A stretch of 64,000 bases of DNA from Macrosteles quadrilineatus (Eukaryota; Arthropoda; Insecta; Hemiptera; Cicadellidae): the NCBI RefSeq assembly GCF_028750875.1, contig NW_026542597.1:2306501-2370500 (forward strand). The letters run 5' to 3'. Under the pieces are notes generated by a model, which saw only the letters and a list, made by a program, of their open reading frames with translations, ran no database searches and was not told the origin of the DNA. The translations under genes were made by a program, and so were the position numbers. How positions within the stretch are numbered: position 1 is the first letter of the stretch; each line of letters opens with the position of its first letter. Positions 1-13,417 of the stretch are shown in pieces.

Positions 1-386
1 TATTCTTAATGGTGGTTCCAATCTGTCTAAGTTTTAATTAAGCTTTACGCTTGTTGCCATGTCAAAATTATATTATATTTTATATTAAAATGTCTATATT
101 GGTGTAGTTACAGTTTTACTGATTACTTGTTTTCATGATTCTTGATTTTATTAACTTTGTATCAATCATGTTATTTTTATATTTTCAAAAACTAACTCAA
201 CTTGTGTTAAAGTATAAAAAGATAAGTTTGAACTTGTATTAGAAATGTAGTTATAAAGAGATCTACGTAATTTTATATTTTAAAATTGTATTTGTTACAC
301 ATGTCAGGCGGTTAATCAAATAACTTAGTTACTATGGAAAAATAATTGGGTATTTAAGTCGTTTTGATAAAATGGATGTACAATTT

Positions 387-426
387 ATCTATACATAAAG
401 CAAAAGTACCCAAGAACTTTTGAGAA
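387..426 (+). repeat. Short dispersed repeat, copy 1
   Basis: About 40 bp with the core CAAAAGTACCCAAGAACTTT followed by TGAGAA. Closely similar blocks occur at 1321-1361 (same strand) and 48651-48692 (opposite strand). The parent element is not recognised; it may be a fragment of a SINE or MITE. Confidence 0.55.
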
Positions 427-1320
427 GCAGCATAACAAGAACCTATAACAAATTAATCTATTATAGGAATTTGGCGAATAAATATAGTGTATTACTTATA
501 CCATTCTCTGAAGAGTTGGCTAATCGTAATCATATCTGAGTAATGCTTGTAAATCATATTACGAATAATAAATGCATATAAAACATCAAATTCCTAATAC
601 GACAGCTTAAGATACATTAACTTTAAATACATCGTTTATTTATGAGCTTTATATCGTGTTAACTGCACTAATAAGCCTAAACGGATCCACATATATACTG
701 AATAGATTTTAACAATGATAATATTACACGTTTTATTTCAATGTGCACTAATATTATAAACCCAAATCGACAGTAAAGTATGGCACCAAATTGGTTTTGC
801 CACATTATCAAAAAGAATTAAATTTGAGCTTGAAAATTTATATTTAGCATTGTAACAACATGATTGCTTCTAAACAACATTTAGGTAAACTAGGTCACTT
901 AATATACGAACGTGACAGGTTTTGCATGACCCATAAAGCCAGTGCATTAGTGAAAAGTGTTCATCAAAATGTGAATAAATACTGATGAAAGGACGGACAA
1001 ATGGGTTGTTGAAGCACTTCACTCTACACCGAAATTGACCTACGGAAAAAGCTTCATCGCTGTTCATCAAACTGAAGCCGAAACACGCACGACTGGAATT
1101 TATTTTCATCGAGTTAACTTTGTAATTTTCAATTTAAAAACGACTAGCTACTTACTAAGCTATGTGGTTTGGTGCTTATGTAACATCGCGAGTCTGTTTC
1201 GTGGTAAAAATTTAGTTTTGTAACAAGTTCAGGTGTCTACCACTTCACGTATAAATTTATTAAACTTGTTTTGCTAATCGTCTGTACTAAAGTATGTTTA
1301 AGTGAATTCCCCGAATAGCT

Positions 1321-1361
1321 ATCCATATAAAAAGCCAAAAGTACCCATGAACTTTTGAGAA
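1321..1361 (+). repeat. Short dispersed repeat, copy 2
   Basis: Matches the block at 387-426, with CCAAAAGTACCCATGAACTT followed by TTGAGAA. It lies about 930 bp downstream in the same orientation. The family is unknown. Confidence 0.55.
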
Positions 1362-1640
1362 AACTACAAGTCACACCTCCATAAACCATATACTTAAAAT
1401 GTTCGTCATGACGAGAAACCTTGCGCAAAACTATCCATTATGCCCTTTAAGGTAATTCCTTTCTAAAGGGAACTTTCCATATACCTAATGTTAAAAATAC
1501 CTCAGCTGTACTTATTTGTTTGTTATTATTTTGATTTATTACCTCATTAAAATCATGTGTGATTATTTGTTTCTTTTACTGTATTTTGTTTAATTCAGGT
1601 CAACTTAACCAATCAATAGTTTTATTAACACTTATGATGT

Positions 1641-1672
1641 CAAACGGGAGGAAGCCCGTGGGTAACAGCTAG
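1641..1672 (+). mobile_element. Helitron-like 3' terminus
   Basis: The end reads hairpin (ACGGG, loop, CCCGT), then about 9 nt, then CTAG followed by T. That is the usual 3' architecture of Helitrons: a GC hairpin about 10 nt before a terminal CTRR, inserted at an AT dinucleotide. The same end family appears inverted at 14501 and, decayed, at 25014. No matching 5' TC end could be assigned, so only the terminus is annotated. Confidence 0.5.
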
Positions 1673-3682
1673 TTTATATAGATATACATCAAAACATATA
1701 TAACACATCCTATACGCATACATCATTTCGAAACCGTAGATCGTAATGTAACAAGAAACAACGTGTGTGTCGTGATACAACGTGCAGAGTGATAAATACC
1801 TCGACAAGAGACAAATGTCACTAACTTTCTAAGCGACTCTAAGCAGTTTAATGGGATATGTCGTTTTTAAACGTTCTAACCGGATATTCCTCTGTGTCTA
1901 GTGTTACCTTTTCCTAAAGAATCGTTTGAAACCGGTGTGAAATTGGCTAAATCGTGGTGAGTTTCAATAGTGGTAAATAAACATGTTCATAACAAATTAA
2001 ATGTTATAATAAAATTTAATTATTTTTGCTTTAGATTAATAGTAAAAACTGTTTATGCGGCTATGTTATATTTCATTTGTAACCGAAATAATTTTTCTGC
2101 CATTATATATTTAAATATTGAGCTCATTTTGTGTTTTAAGCATATGTACGTGTTATAATGTTTGCTCAAAAGATACTCGAAGTATTGAGGAAAGACTTCC
2201 GCAAGGGATGATGTCATACACTGCACAATACCAAATGTGTCAAAACTGGAGTCAAGATTCAGTGCTCAATTTGCGCTTAAACAGTGTATAATTTCTACAA
2301 TTTCTGCTCAAATGCACCTGAGTAATTGTGGAAAAACTCAATGGGACCTCTTTGGCTGACAAACAATTTTAATGGCGGCCATTTGGATAAATTAGCTTTG
2401 ATAAATGAGCTTTTAGATAAATTACCTTTTTTTATGCGAATACGAGCATTAGGTGTAGATGGGGCTATGCATTAACAAATTTAACTTACCCCAAAACCCA
2501 ATAGAGTCAGATTCTTCAGATGTACAATTCAACGTATGTCCTGATTTAAGATTTCTTTCCGACCCACCCTCTGGTTTTTTGTGGACCACTCTTAGTATGT
2601 TAGAGCAAATCATTTTAGCTTTGAAACGTAGATTTTTAGAACAGTACTTATTTGCTAAGGTTTGTCGCATTATCTCAAATTGCAAAAATAATTCCATTCC
2701 TTGACTTTTTGAAGACTGTAGAGAGGTCTAAAAAATATAAAGTTAAAATTATGTATTATATAGAGGAACATAAAAAAGATTATTAAAGTGTTGATATATA
2801 TGGACAAATCGTCTCTTAAACACCTGTTAAATCTGATTATTTAACAGGAACGTAAACTGCCCCTCTTTGTGGAATAGGGATGAAATTCACGCACCTAAAA
2901 CCAACAAGATGTGTTTATATGTTTGTTTTGCTGTGAGGACAATATTCAGTCGACAACACGATACTGAAAATGCTATTTTCCCAGGACAACATTTACTCAA
3001 ATCGCTTTTGATAGAAAGGTTTGGATTTCAATCCAACATTCCAGAATGTAAACAATATTTGAACAAGTAATTTTAAACCCAGTTATATTTGTATTGTATA
3101 AAAAGAAATAATGTGTTTAATCTAGAACATCATAGAACACATTGTCCGTGTGAAAACCTACCCCGATGCTGAAGGCTATATTGAGACTACAGTAAATTAA
3201 AAGAATTTGAATTAAATAAAAGGAATCTTTCGAACCATCTAAATATTGTGTTCCAATGTAAATAGCACTTCACCATGAAATGTTGAAATAGCTTTAAAGA
3301 TAAACTTTGAATTAAACTCATTTTGAAAGTTACTGCAGAATCTGATATTTCTTGGCACAATAGGCAGAGTATATGATTATTATTGGGTGAAAATGATAAC
3401 GATGATACATGAGCAAAAAGGGGTTTGTAGTTTCATAATTGAATGGGAGGCCTTATCATTTTGTGTAATGTGTACTGTAATACAGTTAATCTATTTAATA
3501 TTTTAATATTTTCAACTAATAGAATATGGAAAGTACCAATTACTACAGTATAGTTTACAGTTTTCAATAATTCATTTAAAAATAGTCGTTGAATGGAACC
3601 TTTGGCAATTTCGTGGCTGTAACAAAGTGTCTTCAAAATGTTGCCAAGATGATATTTGACTTTAACCGTTAAACATACAAAA
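1673..3682. other. Gene-less stretch
   Basis: No protein similarity is recognised. Two opposed 81-82 residue frames near 2450-2700 overlap each other and lack any domain. No RNA gene or clear repeat is visible. Confidence 0.5.
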
Positions 3683-4450
3683 TACCCCCGCCACAGCAAA
3701 CCCGCAGACTAATTTTTACATTTGCCTGATTGGATTTACACTAAAATATCTCCTTAAAAATATCACATCTATTTCCTATTTAAATAACATTATTTTAACG
3801 ATTACTTATGTTTGCTGCAACAGGGAGGGTAAAAATGTGTTTTTTTTTTGTTTTTTTTTTGTTTTTTGTAAAATGTTAATGTAGTTTAGTATGAAATGAA
3901 TGCATTTTCCAAATTTGATCAAAATATGTTCATAAACAAGCAAACTACAACAAGTTGACTTATTCTCCATAAGAATAACATGGGAATTTTAAATTTAAAT
4001 ATTTTTTGAATTTTCTCCGCGACCATTAGGCGCATAATAACGCTTCAATATACTAAGTTATTTGTTTTTTAAGCTCTACAAAATGGGTTAGAAAGAAATT
4101 GCTAAATTTTAAGTTTTTTGGGGTCAAAAATGGGAAAAACCAATTTTTACCCTATAAAACCCCCCATAAGCCCCTGTTCCCATTGTCCGATCATTCTCGT
4201 TCGAATAAACGTAGGTTTATACGTTTGTACCAAATTTCATCAAAATCGTTTTGCTCAAGTTATCGCGCTAATGAACACATATATATAAATAATATATATA
4301 TATATATATATATGTATATATGAATTTGAACGGATGGTGTTTTTGGCCTCTGGGGACCTCAAAACGAAAAAGTAAATCGATCCCGGGTCCAGGTCTTACC
4401 ATGAGTACTACGGTAATAGCTTATTCCCTATATGGGAAATTCGCTAAAAA
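3683..4450 (+). repeat. Dispersed repeat family A, copy 1 (non-autonomous element)
   Basis: About 770 bp beginning TACCCCCGCC and ending GGGAAATTCGCTAAAAA. Two further full-size copies lie at 47595-48354 and 53882-54593, and a short deletion derivative at 50983-51078. In the better copies a 12-bp subterminal inverted repeat is visible (AGCGAATTTCC near the start, GGAAATTCGCT near the end), and a TTCCCTATAGGGAA hairpin just precedes the 3' end. An (AT)n microsatellite sits inside at about 4284-4316. There is no coding capacity. The hairpin followed by CTAA hints at a Helitron-like end, but a TIR MITE is equally possible. Confidence 0.75.
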
Positions 4451-4824
4451 CTTAATAATGTACCATTACATTTTACCGCTTGCATAAAATATGCAAGCTA
4501 GAATGTAGCCAGACAGACTGTGCCAAGTCTGTGGCGCTGTGACGTCACCATGTAGATGTCAACCGTGTATTTACATGCCGCGTCAACTCCGTGGGGCTTC
4601 TGTGTTGAATCTGTACATGTGAATATCGATTCCCTTATTCAATATCATGATTTGAATGTCTGATGCGTTTGTGGCAATTTGACGTCGAGGTCGAGGAGGT
4701 ATGTGCAAATAATCAGCCAATGTGTGTTGTGAATAAATCGAACGTGACGAGAAAACGTGTTATAAGGCTTCGCATGTTGACGGTTACGTTACAAAATTTA
4801 AAATATATTATCCAAAATAAAAAT

Positions 4825-5747
4825 TAGGGTGTCCCGTAACTCTCTGGACACATGTATATAGCGTTAATCCTTAGGTCAAGGCAAACACATTTCACCATAT
4901 GTAGGAACATGGGTCTGTGGGGTCTAGTTTACCGACTGTCGGTATTTATGTGTTTTTTACAAAAAAACTAATAACTCCTAAACGGTTTGAGATACAGCTT
5001 TGATGTTTTACAAAAATGTTTATCTTATTAAGACCTTTTATCGTTAGAAATTATACTAAAAAATCATTAACCGTTTCAAAATGGCGGCCATTTAAAAAAT
5101 TTGATGCCAAATTTCACGAAAACCGTTAACTTTACAAAAAAGTGCAAGGTACAAAAAATTTTTTAAATTTTATGTAGTTTTCAAGGATACCTTATTTGTT
5201 AAGATTGGATAAATAATAACAGAGAAACTAGTTGTTTTCGTAATGAATGACCACCTTTTTCCATTTAAACAATGCTAAACAACGTAAAAGAGTATTAGCA
5301 TTGTTTAAATGGAGAAAAGTGGTCAGGCATTTGGAAAAGAAGACATTTCTCTGTTATTATTTATCCACTCTTAACAAATAAGGTATCATTGAAAACTTCA
5401 TAAAATCTACAAACTTTTTTGTCTCTAGCACTTTTTTTGTTAAGTTAACGGTTTTCGTGAAATTTGGCATCAAATATTTTAAATGGCCGCCATTTTGAAA
5501 CGGTTAATGGTTTTTTAGTATAATTTCTAACGATAAAAGGCCTTAATAAGATAAACATTTTTGCAAAATATCAAAGCTGTATCTCAAACCGTTTAGGAGT
5601 TATTAATGTTTTTGTAAAAAACACATAAATACCGACAGTCTGTAAACTAGACCCCACAGACCCATGTTCCTATGGTGAAATGTGTTTGTCTTGACCTAAG
5701 GAACAACGCTATATACGTATGTCCAGAGAGTTACGGGACACCCTGTA
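4825..5747. mobile_element. Long fold-back element 1
   Basis: About 920 bp that is almost wholly palindromic. The left arm (about 4827-5278) is repeated as its reverse complement at about 5290-5745, around a centre near 5285 where GTTTAAATGG and CCATTTAAAC face each other. The outer ends are GGGTGTCCCGT and ACGGGACACCCTG, next to TA. The arms differ by scattered substitutions, so this is an old element rather than an assembly fold-back artefact. No ORF is present. Its terminal CAGGGTG type is shared with the elements at 6982, 34800 and 59722, suggesting one superfamily of TA-inserting fold-back transposons. Confidence 0.85.
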
Positions 5748-6106
5748 TAAATGTCTATGGTGTAATCAATAGTTTAGCCTGTTATTGAATTTTGAGCAGC
5801 ATGAAGTGTTCTCATAGAACATAAAATAGGATACTTTACGTAATGTTTTGGTACAAATTTTTAGAAAAACTAGAAATAGATTAAAACACTATGGCTAATT
5901 TGGTGATCACTGTGCTTAAATAATTAAAAAATATTTGCCTGCAATATTTTATGAAAGTTACTAGCTAGCTCAAGATCCTTTACTGTGATTTGTTTCGTTT
6001 ACCGGTTGTTTGGTGATCGTGTAGATATGCAACAAAGAAACTGTAAGGATATATGAGGAAAAGGGCGTTTGCACATTCCTAGTTTGGATAATGAACAAAA
6101 GTAAAA

Positions 6107-6340
6107 TAGTAGTTTACGCAACGATTGCGTAAAGTTAGTGTTAACGACACGAGTAGAAAATTTAAGGTACGATCCTTGGCGAGTGCCTTAAAAACTTCTA
6201 CGAGTGTCGTTAACACTATTTACACGAGTTGCGTACACTACTTTACCTACGATAGTGTTTTAATTACTAAAAATTACTACCCATAACTTCTAAGAGAGGT
6301 TATGTTTTCGTTTATAACCTCTCATTGCCAATGACAGTGA
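6107..6340. repeat. Hairpin repeat, copy 1
   Basis: The arms at about 6107-6170 and 6184-6244 are imperfect reverse complements (AGTGTTAACGACACGAGTAG against CTACGAGTGTCGTTAACACT). A downstream tail includes TATGTTTTCGTTTATAACCT. The right arm and tail recur at 57345-57480. This is probably a small non-coding inverted-repeat element. Its outer boundaries are uncertain. Confidence 0.65.
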
Positions 6341-6981
6341 TGTATCGAATTATTGTATCAAACACTAATTAATTGCACCAATCAACAATTAAACTGCCCT
6401 AAACAGCTGATTAAGTGAATTTCGAATCATTACAATTTTGCTTCTCCTCTCTCAATCCTTGAACCTCATTGGTCCGTTACCTGTGTTGTTATGAGTAAAA
6501 CTATGCTGTTATGAAAGTAAACAATGCTGTTATGAGATACTTTTCAATTCTAAGAACTGTACTGAAACGGCTACTTTAAAAAACGGTCGTAGGTAAATAA
6601 GTTTACTATAAAGGCATCACTTAATTGTGTTCAATTGATTAGTCTAAGTTTTTGTTTTAGTGTTAGTGTTCTTGTGTGCAAATAGTGTCATTTAGTATAG
6701 ATGAACAGTCAGAAAGGACAACGAGATCCTAAGTTTGCCTTAGTAATAAATATTTTTTTTTTCATTAAATTCCACCAGTGTAGCTATCGACACGAGTTTT
6801 GACATATTTGCTGCACAATAGCATGCACCTCTGACAGACTGAAAAAATCCCAAAACATACAGTTTAAAAACACGATACACTCGTATTGCAGCTGAGTGTT
6901 TTGGAAATTCTATGTTTATTGTTTTCCGGTTCAATGAGGTATTATTTTTTACTTCCGACTGAATTGCATTATTTTGATATA

Positions 6982-7747
6982 CAGGGTGTTGAAAATGTCT
7001 GGAACCAACATTATATCTGGTGAGTGGTTAAATAAAAACAACTGATATTTTGTGTACGGATATACTATGGTTTTACCTATCTTTTGGTGCCTTATGAAAT
7101 TTTTTACCTCTTATAGGGAACGTCCTGTGGAGGATGCAGTAAAAAGTTTTAATAGAAGCCTATGGTAAATGATGCATCATTTTAAAGGCCATTTTTTTCT
7201 GAGTAAGGAGCCACAAGTTTCATCTCAAAAGGACCACCCTAGCAAAAATGGCGTCTGTTTTAAATTTAAAAACATTGCTATTTAAATGGTCCGTATTTGT
7301 TTCCTTTAAATGCTGATACAAGCCAGTTACGAAGTACAGTAGTTTATCACGTGGTGAACTGAAAAATGACTGAAAAAAAACATTTAACTAAATTGTTTGT
7401 GTTGTTTTACTAAACTTATTTTTAACAGAAATACCAATTAAGCTTTCAATTATTTTCAAAAACTTCAAACAGTCGCCATTTTCGCTAGGGTGGTCCTTTT
7501 GAGATGAAACTTGTGGCTCCTTACTCAGAAAAAATAGCCTTTAAAATGATGTATCATTTACTACCATAGGCTTCCACTAAAACTTTTTACTGCATCCTCC
7601 AGAGGACGTTCCCTATAAGTGGTAAAAAATTTCATAAGGCACCAAAAGATAGGTAAAACCATAGTATATCCGTACACAAAATATCAGTTGTTTTTCTTTA
7701 ACCACTCACCATATATAATGTTGGTTCCAGACATTTTCAACACCCTG
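6982..7747. mobile_element. Long fold-back element 2
   Basis: The element is 766 bp and bounded by TA on both sides. Its ends are CAGGGTGTTGAAAATG and CATTTTCAACACCCTG. The arms 6982-7257 and 7475-7747 are near-identical reverse complements, and the central 215 bp is less palindromic. No ORF is present. It has the same terminal CAGGGTGT as fold-back element 1 but a different internal sequence, so it is a separate family of the same type. Confidence 0.85.
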
Positions 7748-8120
7748 TATTAAAGAATCACTTTATGGCGTATTTTGGTGGTTTATTTAAGAAAAACACC
7801 TAGGTTATATTAGACAATGGCTTAATTTGATAAACGTGTTGCACCCAACAATGCTAATTCCAGGATCAAATTAAACAAAGTATCCCTCAGACTCACAACA
7901 ATAGCTGTTTTGTCCTTGTTTTGGTAAATTTGTGAATTGTTCTAGGAAAAATCCATCTGTTTTTAAATGAAACTGCGATTGATTATATTTAATTGGTAGC
8001 TCATCGGTATAAAGCAGTTCTGAAAAACAATAAAAGTTTTTCTCTAGGTTGCCAGAAAGGAATTAGTGATAATACAAATATTTTGAATCACTTTAATATA
8101 AGCTGTTATTTATAATATTA

Positions 8121-8170
8121 CTAGCAACCCCGTTGTGGCTTCGCTCACGAAAATTTTAAAGTTCAAAGTT
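8121..8170 (-). mobile_element. Helitron-like 3' terminus (reverse)
   Basis: Read on the minus strand the end is a GC-rich stem-loop containing GAGCGAAGCCACAACGGGG, then TTG and CTAG followed by T. This resembles the CTAG ends at 1672, 10587, 14104 and 56783. The element body should extend rightward, but its 5' end was not found. Confidence 0.4.
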
Positions 8171-8796
8171 CAAAATGACTAGGGCCTACACTTCTTGATT
8201 TTTAAATTTATTTAACTATTAAAAATCTGTTATGCAGTAAAACACTTTTTCAATCCACAAACACAATAAATATTTTCATACTATATAACCAGGCGTTCCC
8301 TTAGTTAATAGTGCAGAGTCAAAAGTATTCATGACTTCAAATGTAAACAAATCTTTTCTCCATAAGGATTACATAGAAACTTTAAAAGCTACTGGGCAGA
8401 GACATGATGGAATTTCTTGAAAACGTGTCTTATTGCACACCTAGAGGTTGATTGGAACCTCCATACTAATTCCTGAGTGTTTATGGCTTGTAGTTTTTGA
8501 GGTATAGTGATCAGTGATTGTGTGGCATTAGACTTTTATAAGTATAAATTTGTAGAATAAAAATGCAAAAAGAAAAACTAAGGTTTTTAACAATTAATAT
8601 TGTAACAGAAATAATATATTTTAATAGCAGAATTTGTAAAACACTGTAAAAAGTTAAAAGTTTATTTTAACTACGTTCAAACGAACTTTGTCGGAGTGAA
8701 ATATCCCATTAAAACTGTTTCAACTTGTTTAAAAAGTTGTGGACATTTGTCGTTTTAAAAGGAAGTGTTTGAAACAAGTTAGGTTCTAACAGTTGC

Positions 8797-9005
8797 AAAT
8801 TCATAAATATTACTGCTTTACATCTTCGATATGATTGTATTGTAAATAACGCGTATGCGGAAAAGATATTTTTTGCTATGATGTTATTGAGGGCCAGTTC
8901 TAAATTCATAAATATTACTGCTTTACATCTTCGATATGATTGTATTGTAAATAACGCGTATTTCACGGAAAAGATGTGTATTTTCAATGACGTTATTGAG
9001 GGCCA
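8797..9005 (+). repeat. Tandem duplication of about 100 bp
   Basis: Unit 1 (8797-8896) and unit 2 (8902-9005) share a nearly identical first 65 bp, including TTACATCTTCGATATGATTG and ATAACGCGTAT. They also share the closing GTTATTGAGGGCCA. The interior of the unit ends has small indels. It looks like a simple local duplication without coding potential. Confidence 0.9.
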
Positions 9006-10539
9006 AAAGTACTCTATTTACTCAACACACAATGTTTGCATGCGTTTGTCTGTGTTTGTCTGAGTTTTTTCAGTGCGTTTATGTTTAAACATATTTAACA
9101 CGCACGGTTAAAAATTGTGCTTAATTAATTATGAGAGTATTTTACCCATACTTGCCCTGATATTCAAGTGCTAATTACTCCATGGATTATGAATATAAGA
9201 CACACTACTATTTACATTGAATTTTATCTTCCTAAACTTTAAACATATCGGTTTAATATACAGAACTCTTTGTTACTCAACCGGTTGACAATGTTTATAG
9301 AACCTTAAAAACTCATAAAAACACAAATAAGTATGATATAATTTTAGCGGTCGATTCCATGTATATTGAAAAAAAAATACGAGAGTAGGAAATTAAACCC
9401 TTCTTCTAAATCGTCATGTCACAATAAAGAAATACTCAATTACAAGTGTAATCTGCCCAGCATTTAACCCGCACCTGAGTCCGAGGTTTAAATTAATTTC
9501 CACGAACGAGCGAATACATTTACTTTACCAAGCGGTTCAAAAAATAATGTTTTACAATAAATTTAAAAGTAAAATTTTGACTTTGAATATATCGTGTGGA
9601 TGTAGTACTGTATAATATTTCCCAAAAATAGTGAACTATTGTGAGAAAACACTGCGCTATCTCCTATGGATGGAGGGTTTTAAATAATCTTAGCTTCTTT
9701 TACTAGTGAAGACATAACTTGTACGCTCATAGCGTTAGATACAATTAGCACCTTTTCCCTTTCAACACGATAGATGATGTTCGATTTTTCTGTTTTTATT
9801 GACAACACTTTACTTTTAGAACGTTTAGTTCCAATATATATGAATAGTTGATCAAATCAATTTCAATTAACATAAATTACATTAGTCAATTAATTACTGA
9901 ACACTTACAGGAGAAGTGAATAAAAATTTGAATTTCTGTTTAAATGTATAATGTAGAACAATTCAAACACTCAACAGATTTTTTATGAACACAAAATTCA
10001 CTAAAAAAACGAACAGTAATTTGATTATATATCAGCTGTGGTAATTTTCAATATTTACTGTCATACTGAAGTTTGCTCATACTATAAAATACTCAAAATA
10101 TACATTGAAAATACAAAGAGCTTCAGATCAATAAGTTTTCAGGCCAATAAAATTGTCCGGGTTTACACAAAGGAAATAACAGCCGTCGTCACGGCAACAG
10201 TTCGTTTGCTGGCTACAACGAGCTGCATTTATTTGACTGTATTATTTATATAATGTAGAATACATCAGAGAAAACTTTCCAAGATCACAAGGCTGATTTT
10301 ACTTTAAGCCTTTTTTCTTAGGTAAATAAATTTTATTGAGAGTGTAAAATGTATTAAAATTCGACGTATTTCTAAATTTCCCTCCGAAAAGTGCTTTAGG
10401 TGTACTAAATGATTACGTTGACCACATAATAAAAAATAGTACTCATTTACATTGTAGGCTAAGCTAAGTCTAAGTGATTTCCATATACGCATATACGCCA
10501 AAATACGCATATAATTAAACTTAATATGTTTTCTTATTT
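9006..10539. other. Gene-less stretch
   Basis: AT-rich DNA with no recognised gene. Short frames such as the 71-residue one near 10038 have no domain features. Confidence 0.5.
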
Positions 10540-10587
10540 TTATATACTTATACGCCAACCCCGTACGAAGGACGGGTACTTTGCTAG
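10540..10587 (+). mobile_element. Helitron 3' end (solo)
   Basis: The last 45 bp match the 3' ends of the two complete Helitrons: ATACTTATACGCCAACCCCG, the stem-loop CCGTACGAAGGACGG, then GTACTTTG and CTAG before T. No TCCTA-type 5' end was seen upstream, so the copy is either 5'-truncated or has a diverged front. Confidence 0.7.
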
Positions 10588-12195
10588 TATACTATAATTA
10601 AAAATATATGTATATTTAGCTATATTTAATGAAGTTGAAATTTTTTAGACTCGTAAAAAGATCTAACATAGATGGTAGGAATGACAAAAATCAATAATTT
10701 TTTTTGTGTTGACGTTCTATTCGATGGGTATTCTAAGCTGGATACGCAAGTTGAGTATAGGACCGACTGAGATGATCCATGTAATAGTGTTACTGACTGA
10801 ACCAGTTGTTTATTGATTTAAAACCCCAATTAAGAATATTAGGGCCAAGTCTGGAACCATCCAAAAGCTTATGACTTTTCTTATGATTGCGTCCTGCATT
10901 TTCCTAAATACTAGGTGGACACTTAGCCCACTTCGCCACTTAAGTTTCACTAAACCTTTCATATTATGATAGGCCACTTTGATATAGTTTCATTAAGCAC
11001 GTAAATATATTATAAGTATATAGTAAACATACGCATTTGAAAAAGTCAAAATATTACTACTGAATTTCTTATACTGTTTACTATAAATACAGGAAGAGTT
11101 TTCACAAGGATCACGTGATCGATATGGCATTACAAGGTTATGTAAAGGCGGGAGATTTAGGTGCGCCACCGCGGGAAAGTCGGGTGATCCGGATTAACAT
11201 TATTGTTTGAAGCCCTTGTATTTACGTAAACGAAATCTTTACGTCCGTAAACTTAAATTTTATCCACCTATTCGTAAAAGACAATATCACGACTTCATTA
11301 TTTTATTTTGTATTCATGGCATGTTTGTAATAAAAAGCTAAATGATGTTTGCATGGAAATAAAAATGAACTTGCAGAAATTGGATGTGAAAAGAAGTATT
11401 TTATTTATTGTTTTGTAATGAATCTTCGGATTAACGCAGTCAATTTAAAGCAAATCAGTTGCTAATTGGCCACACAGCCACACGTTTTACATTAATTTCA
11501 ATGAATAACTAATGTTAGGATTAAAAGGATTCATTTGAACGTTGGATTATTAATGTTTCGTGGGACATGGAGAAAAGGGATGTCTCATTCAATCGGAGTA
11601 GACTAATATGGTGTAATTATCAATCTAGTTTTATTAATCTGTTGAAATTACTTGACATACATTTTAGTTCCATGTTAATGTAACTGCAGCAGCCTTTATA
11701 ATTGTGGTGTAAAGTATATTTGTTTGATAAATTAGGACTTTATAACAAAAATATAGGATTCCAAAACATGAAAGTTGAAGATGAAACCAATAAGTTAAAA
11801 ACGATTATTATTTTTGAACTGGTTAAACATTTCATGTGAGAATCATTACGACAAACATCAAGCACAGATATGACAGCATTTCTATCATAGAATGTAAGCT
11901 GCAAACGATTTGTTTAGGTCCATGTGGAACTGCAAGTAACAAAGTCAGTTCAGGAAATATTCATCCTTCTATTTCCGGTCCTATTACACGTAGCCACTGA
12001 AAAGTCATAAACACATGTTTCTGTCCGTGACGTTAGTTACAAACCAAAACTCAACGATTTGACATTTGTTATCCTTGTCAAATAACTTCTTAATCAGCAT
12101 TGTACGTGTTATTTATGTTACATAAGGTAAATATAAATAAGTTGTATAACACTTGAAACAAATATTTACAGTTTCTCAATACTATAAAAACACAG
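10588..12195. other. Gene-less stretch
   Basis: No ORF, RNA gene or repeat is recognised. A short GC-rich patch at about 11145-11190 stands out from the AT-rich surroundings but carries no identifiable feature. Confidence 0.45.
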
Positions 12196-12281
12196 GAAAG
12201 TTGGCAGTGGTGATCCATCTCGATTGGACACTCCAATAATTATTAGACCCAATAAGCAAAATCGATCACCACCACTTTCTT
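12196..12281. repeat. Small inverted repeat with ATTGGACACTCCAAT core
   Basis: GAAAGTTGGCAGTGGTGATC at 12196 faces GATCACCACCACTTTC ending near 12281. Between them is the palindromic core ATTGGACACTCCAAT followed by ATTATTAGACCCAAT. A related core occurs at 60205-60240, inside fold-back element 3. Probably a mobile-element fragment. Confidence 0.5.
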
Positions 12282-13204
12282 TCACTTGTGTGTTTTTTGT
12301 TTTGTTGTTTGTTTGTAGGTCTTGTTCAAACAGTATAAGAGTTTTGTTAGACGTATTCTTATTTCCTTTCCCTTGCACTTGTAATCTCAATTGCTGCATT
12401 TTCAGGTTTTGAACAGTTTCCCAGAACTAAAATAAGACTATAACGCGCAAATTATTGCACTAATGAATCATTTGTTATTCTAGATGCCAAAACCCATTTT
12501 TCGTTCGATAGATTGCTTAAAAACTGTAATATCAGCTTTAGGTAAATCATTCATCCATCTTACTTGAACTGTATCTCTATACCTAATAATTTTTAAGTAT
12601 AAAACATTTCAAAAATTCAAATTTGGATTCTTTATAAACTCATAAAGTTTTTTAATTTTTCATTTAGTAGAATATACGTAAAAAAGAGTTTTCTCAATAT
12701 TCATTATGATAAAACTTTGAAATTATAATTAATTATTTCAAATTATAATTATTACTTTCAAAATATAATAGTAATGTACCTATGTAAAATAATTTTATCC
12801 TCCCGGCAATTTTAAAACTAAGCTTAAACTAAATAAAGAAATCTCAATCTGGTCAGTATCAGGACAGGATATAGGCTATTGTTCTGCATATTATTTGACT
12901 AGAGAAAAAAATGAATTATGGAATTGTTCTATACCACCTTACAACATCTCAGAATCACTTGTTGCTGTTAATCTCAAAACTAAACTGCTAAATAGGTGAA
13001 CCGACCCGACATCTTGTTTATAAAAACTTCAGTGGTCCACATAATTATGATATTAGTACTGCATCTCTTTCGATCACATATAATTAGCATAAAAAATGTA
13101 CATAACCAACATCTCAAAAATGCCTGTTGCTTTTGAAAATTTATTTACTTCAACATATAACCGATCTCTACAGCTTAAATACCATAGTTATATTTATTTT
13201 TATT
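12282..13204. other. Gene-less stretch
   Basis: Very AT-rich, with several near-repeats of AAATTATAATTA at about 12718-12760. No gene was recognised. Confidence 0.45.
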
Positions 13205-13275
13205 TGCCACCCTCTTTTAGCTTTGCATTTGCCCGTCAATGTGGACGTGTATGAGCGTGCTGGAAAATATCAAGA
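13205..13275 (-). mobile_element. SINE 3'-region fragment
   Basis: Similar to the 3' part of the SINE at 25662-25898: both carry CTTTTA, a few bases, CATTTGCCCGTC and then a run ending in CGT. The tRNA-like head is missing. This is a decayed fragment assigned by short similarity only. Confidence 0.4.
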
Positions 13276-13417
13276 AAAGTTAGGAGTGACCATAATATAC
13301 AGTGCGAGAATGAACTTAGTTGATACATTTTAAGTGGCTGGACCAAGTAGCGAACCGGACGCACCAGTTAATCTTTGGAGAATATACATTCTTTGTTTCA
13401 AGATTCCATTCATCCTA

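Larger units (their letters stand above)
1..1640. other. Gene-less AT-rich stretch
   Basis: No reading frame here resembles a protein family. The open frames are short and overlap on both strands, as expected by chance in AT-rich DNA. Two copies of a short dispersed repeat are the only structures seen and are listed separately. Confidence 0.6.

Noticed and set aside
2449..2704. Opposed 82- and 81-residue frames
   Set aside because: They overlap on opposite strands, show no domain and have no partner elsewhere; most likely chance.
4825..5747. Assembly artefact producing a palindrome
   Set aside because: The arms differ by many scattered substitutions and end in transposon-like tips, so the palindrome is biological.
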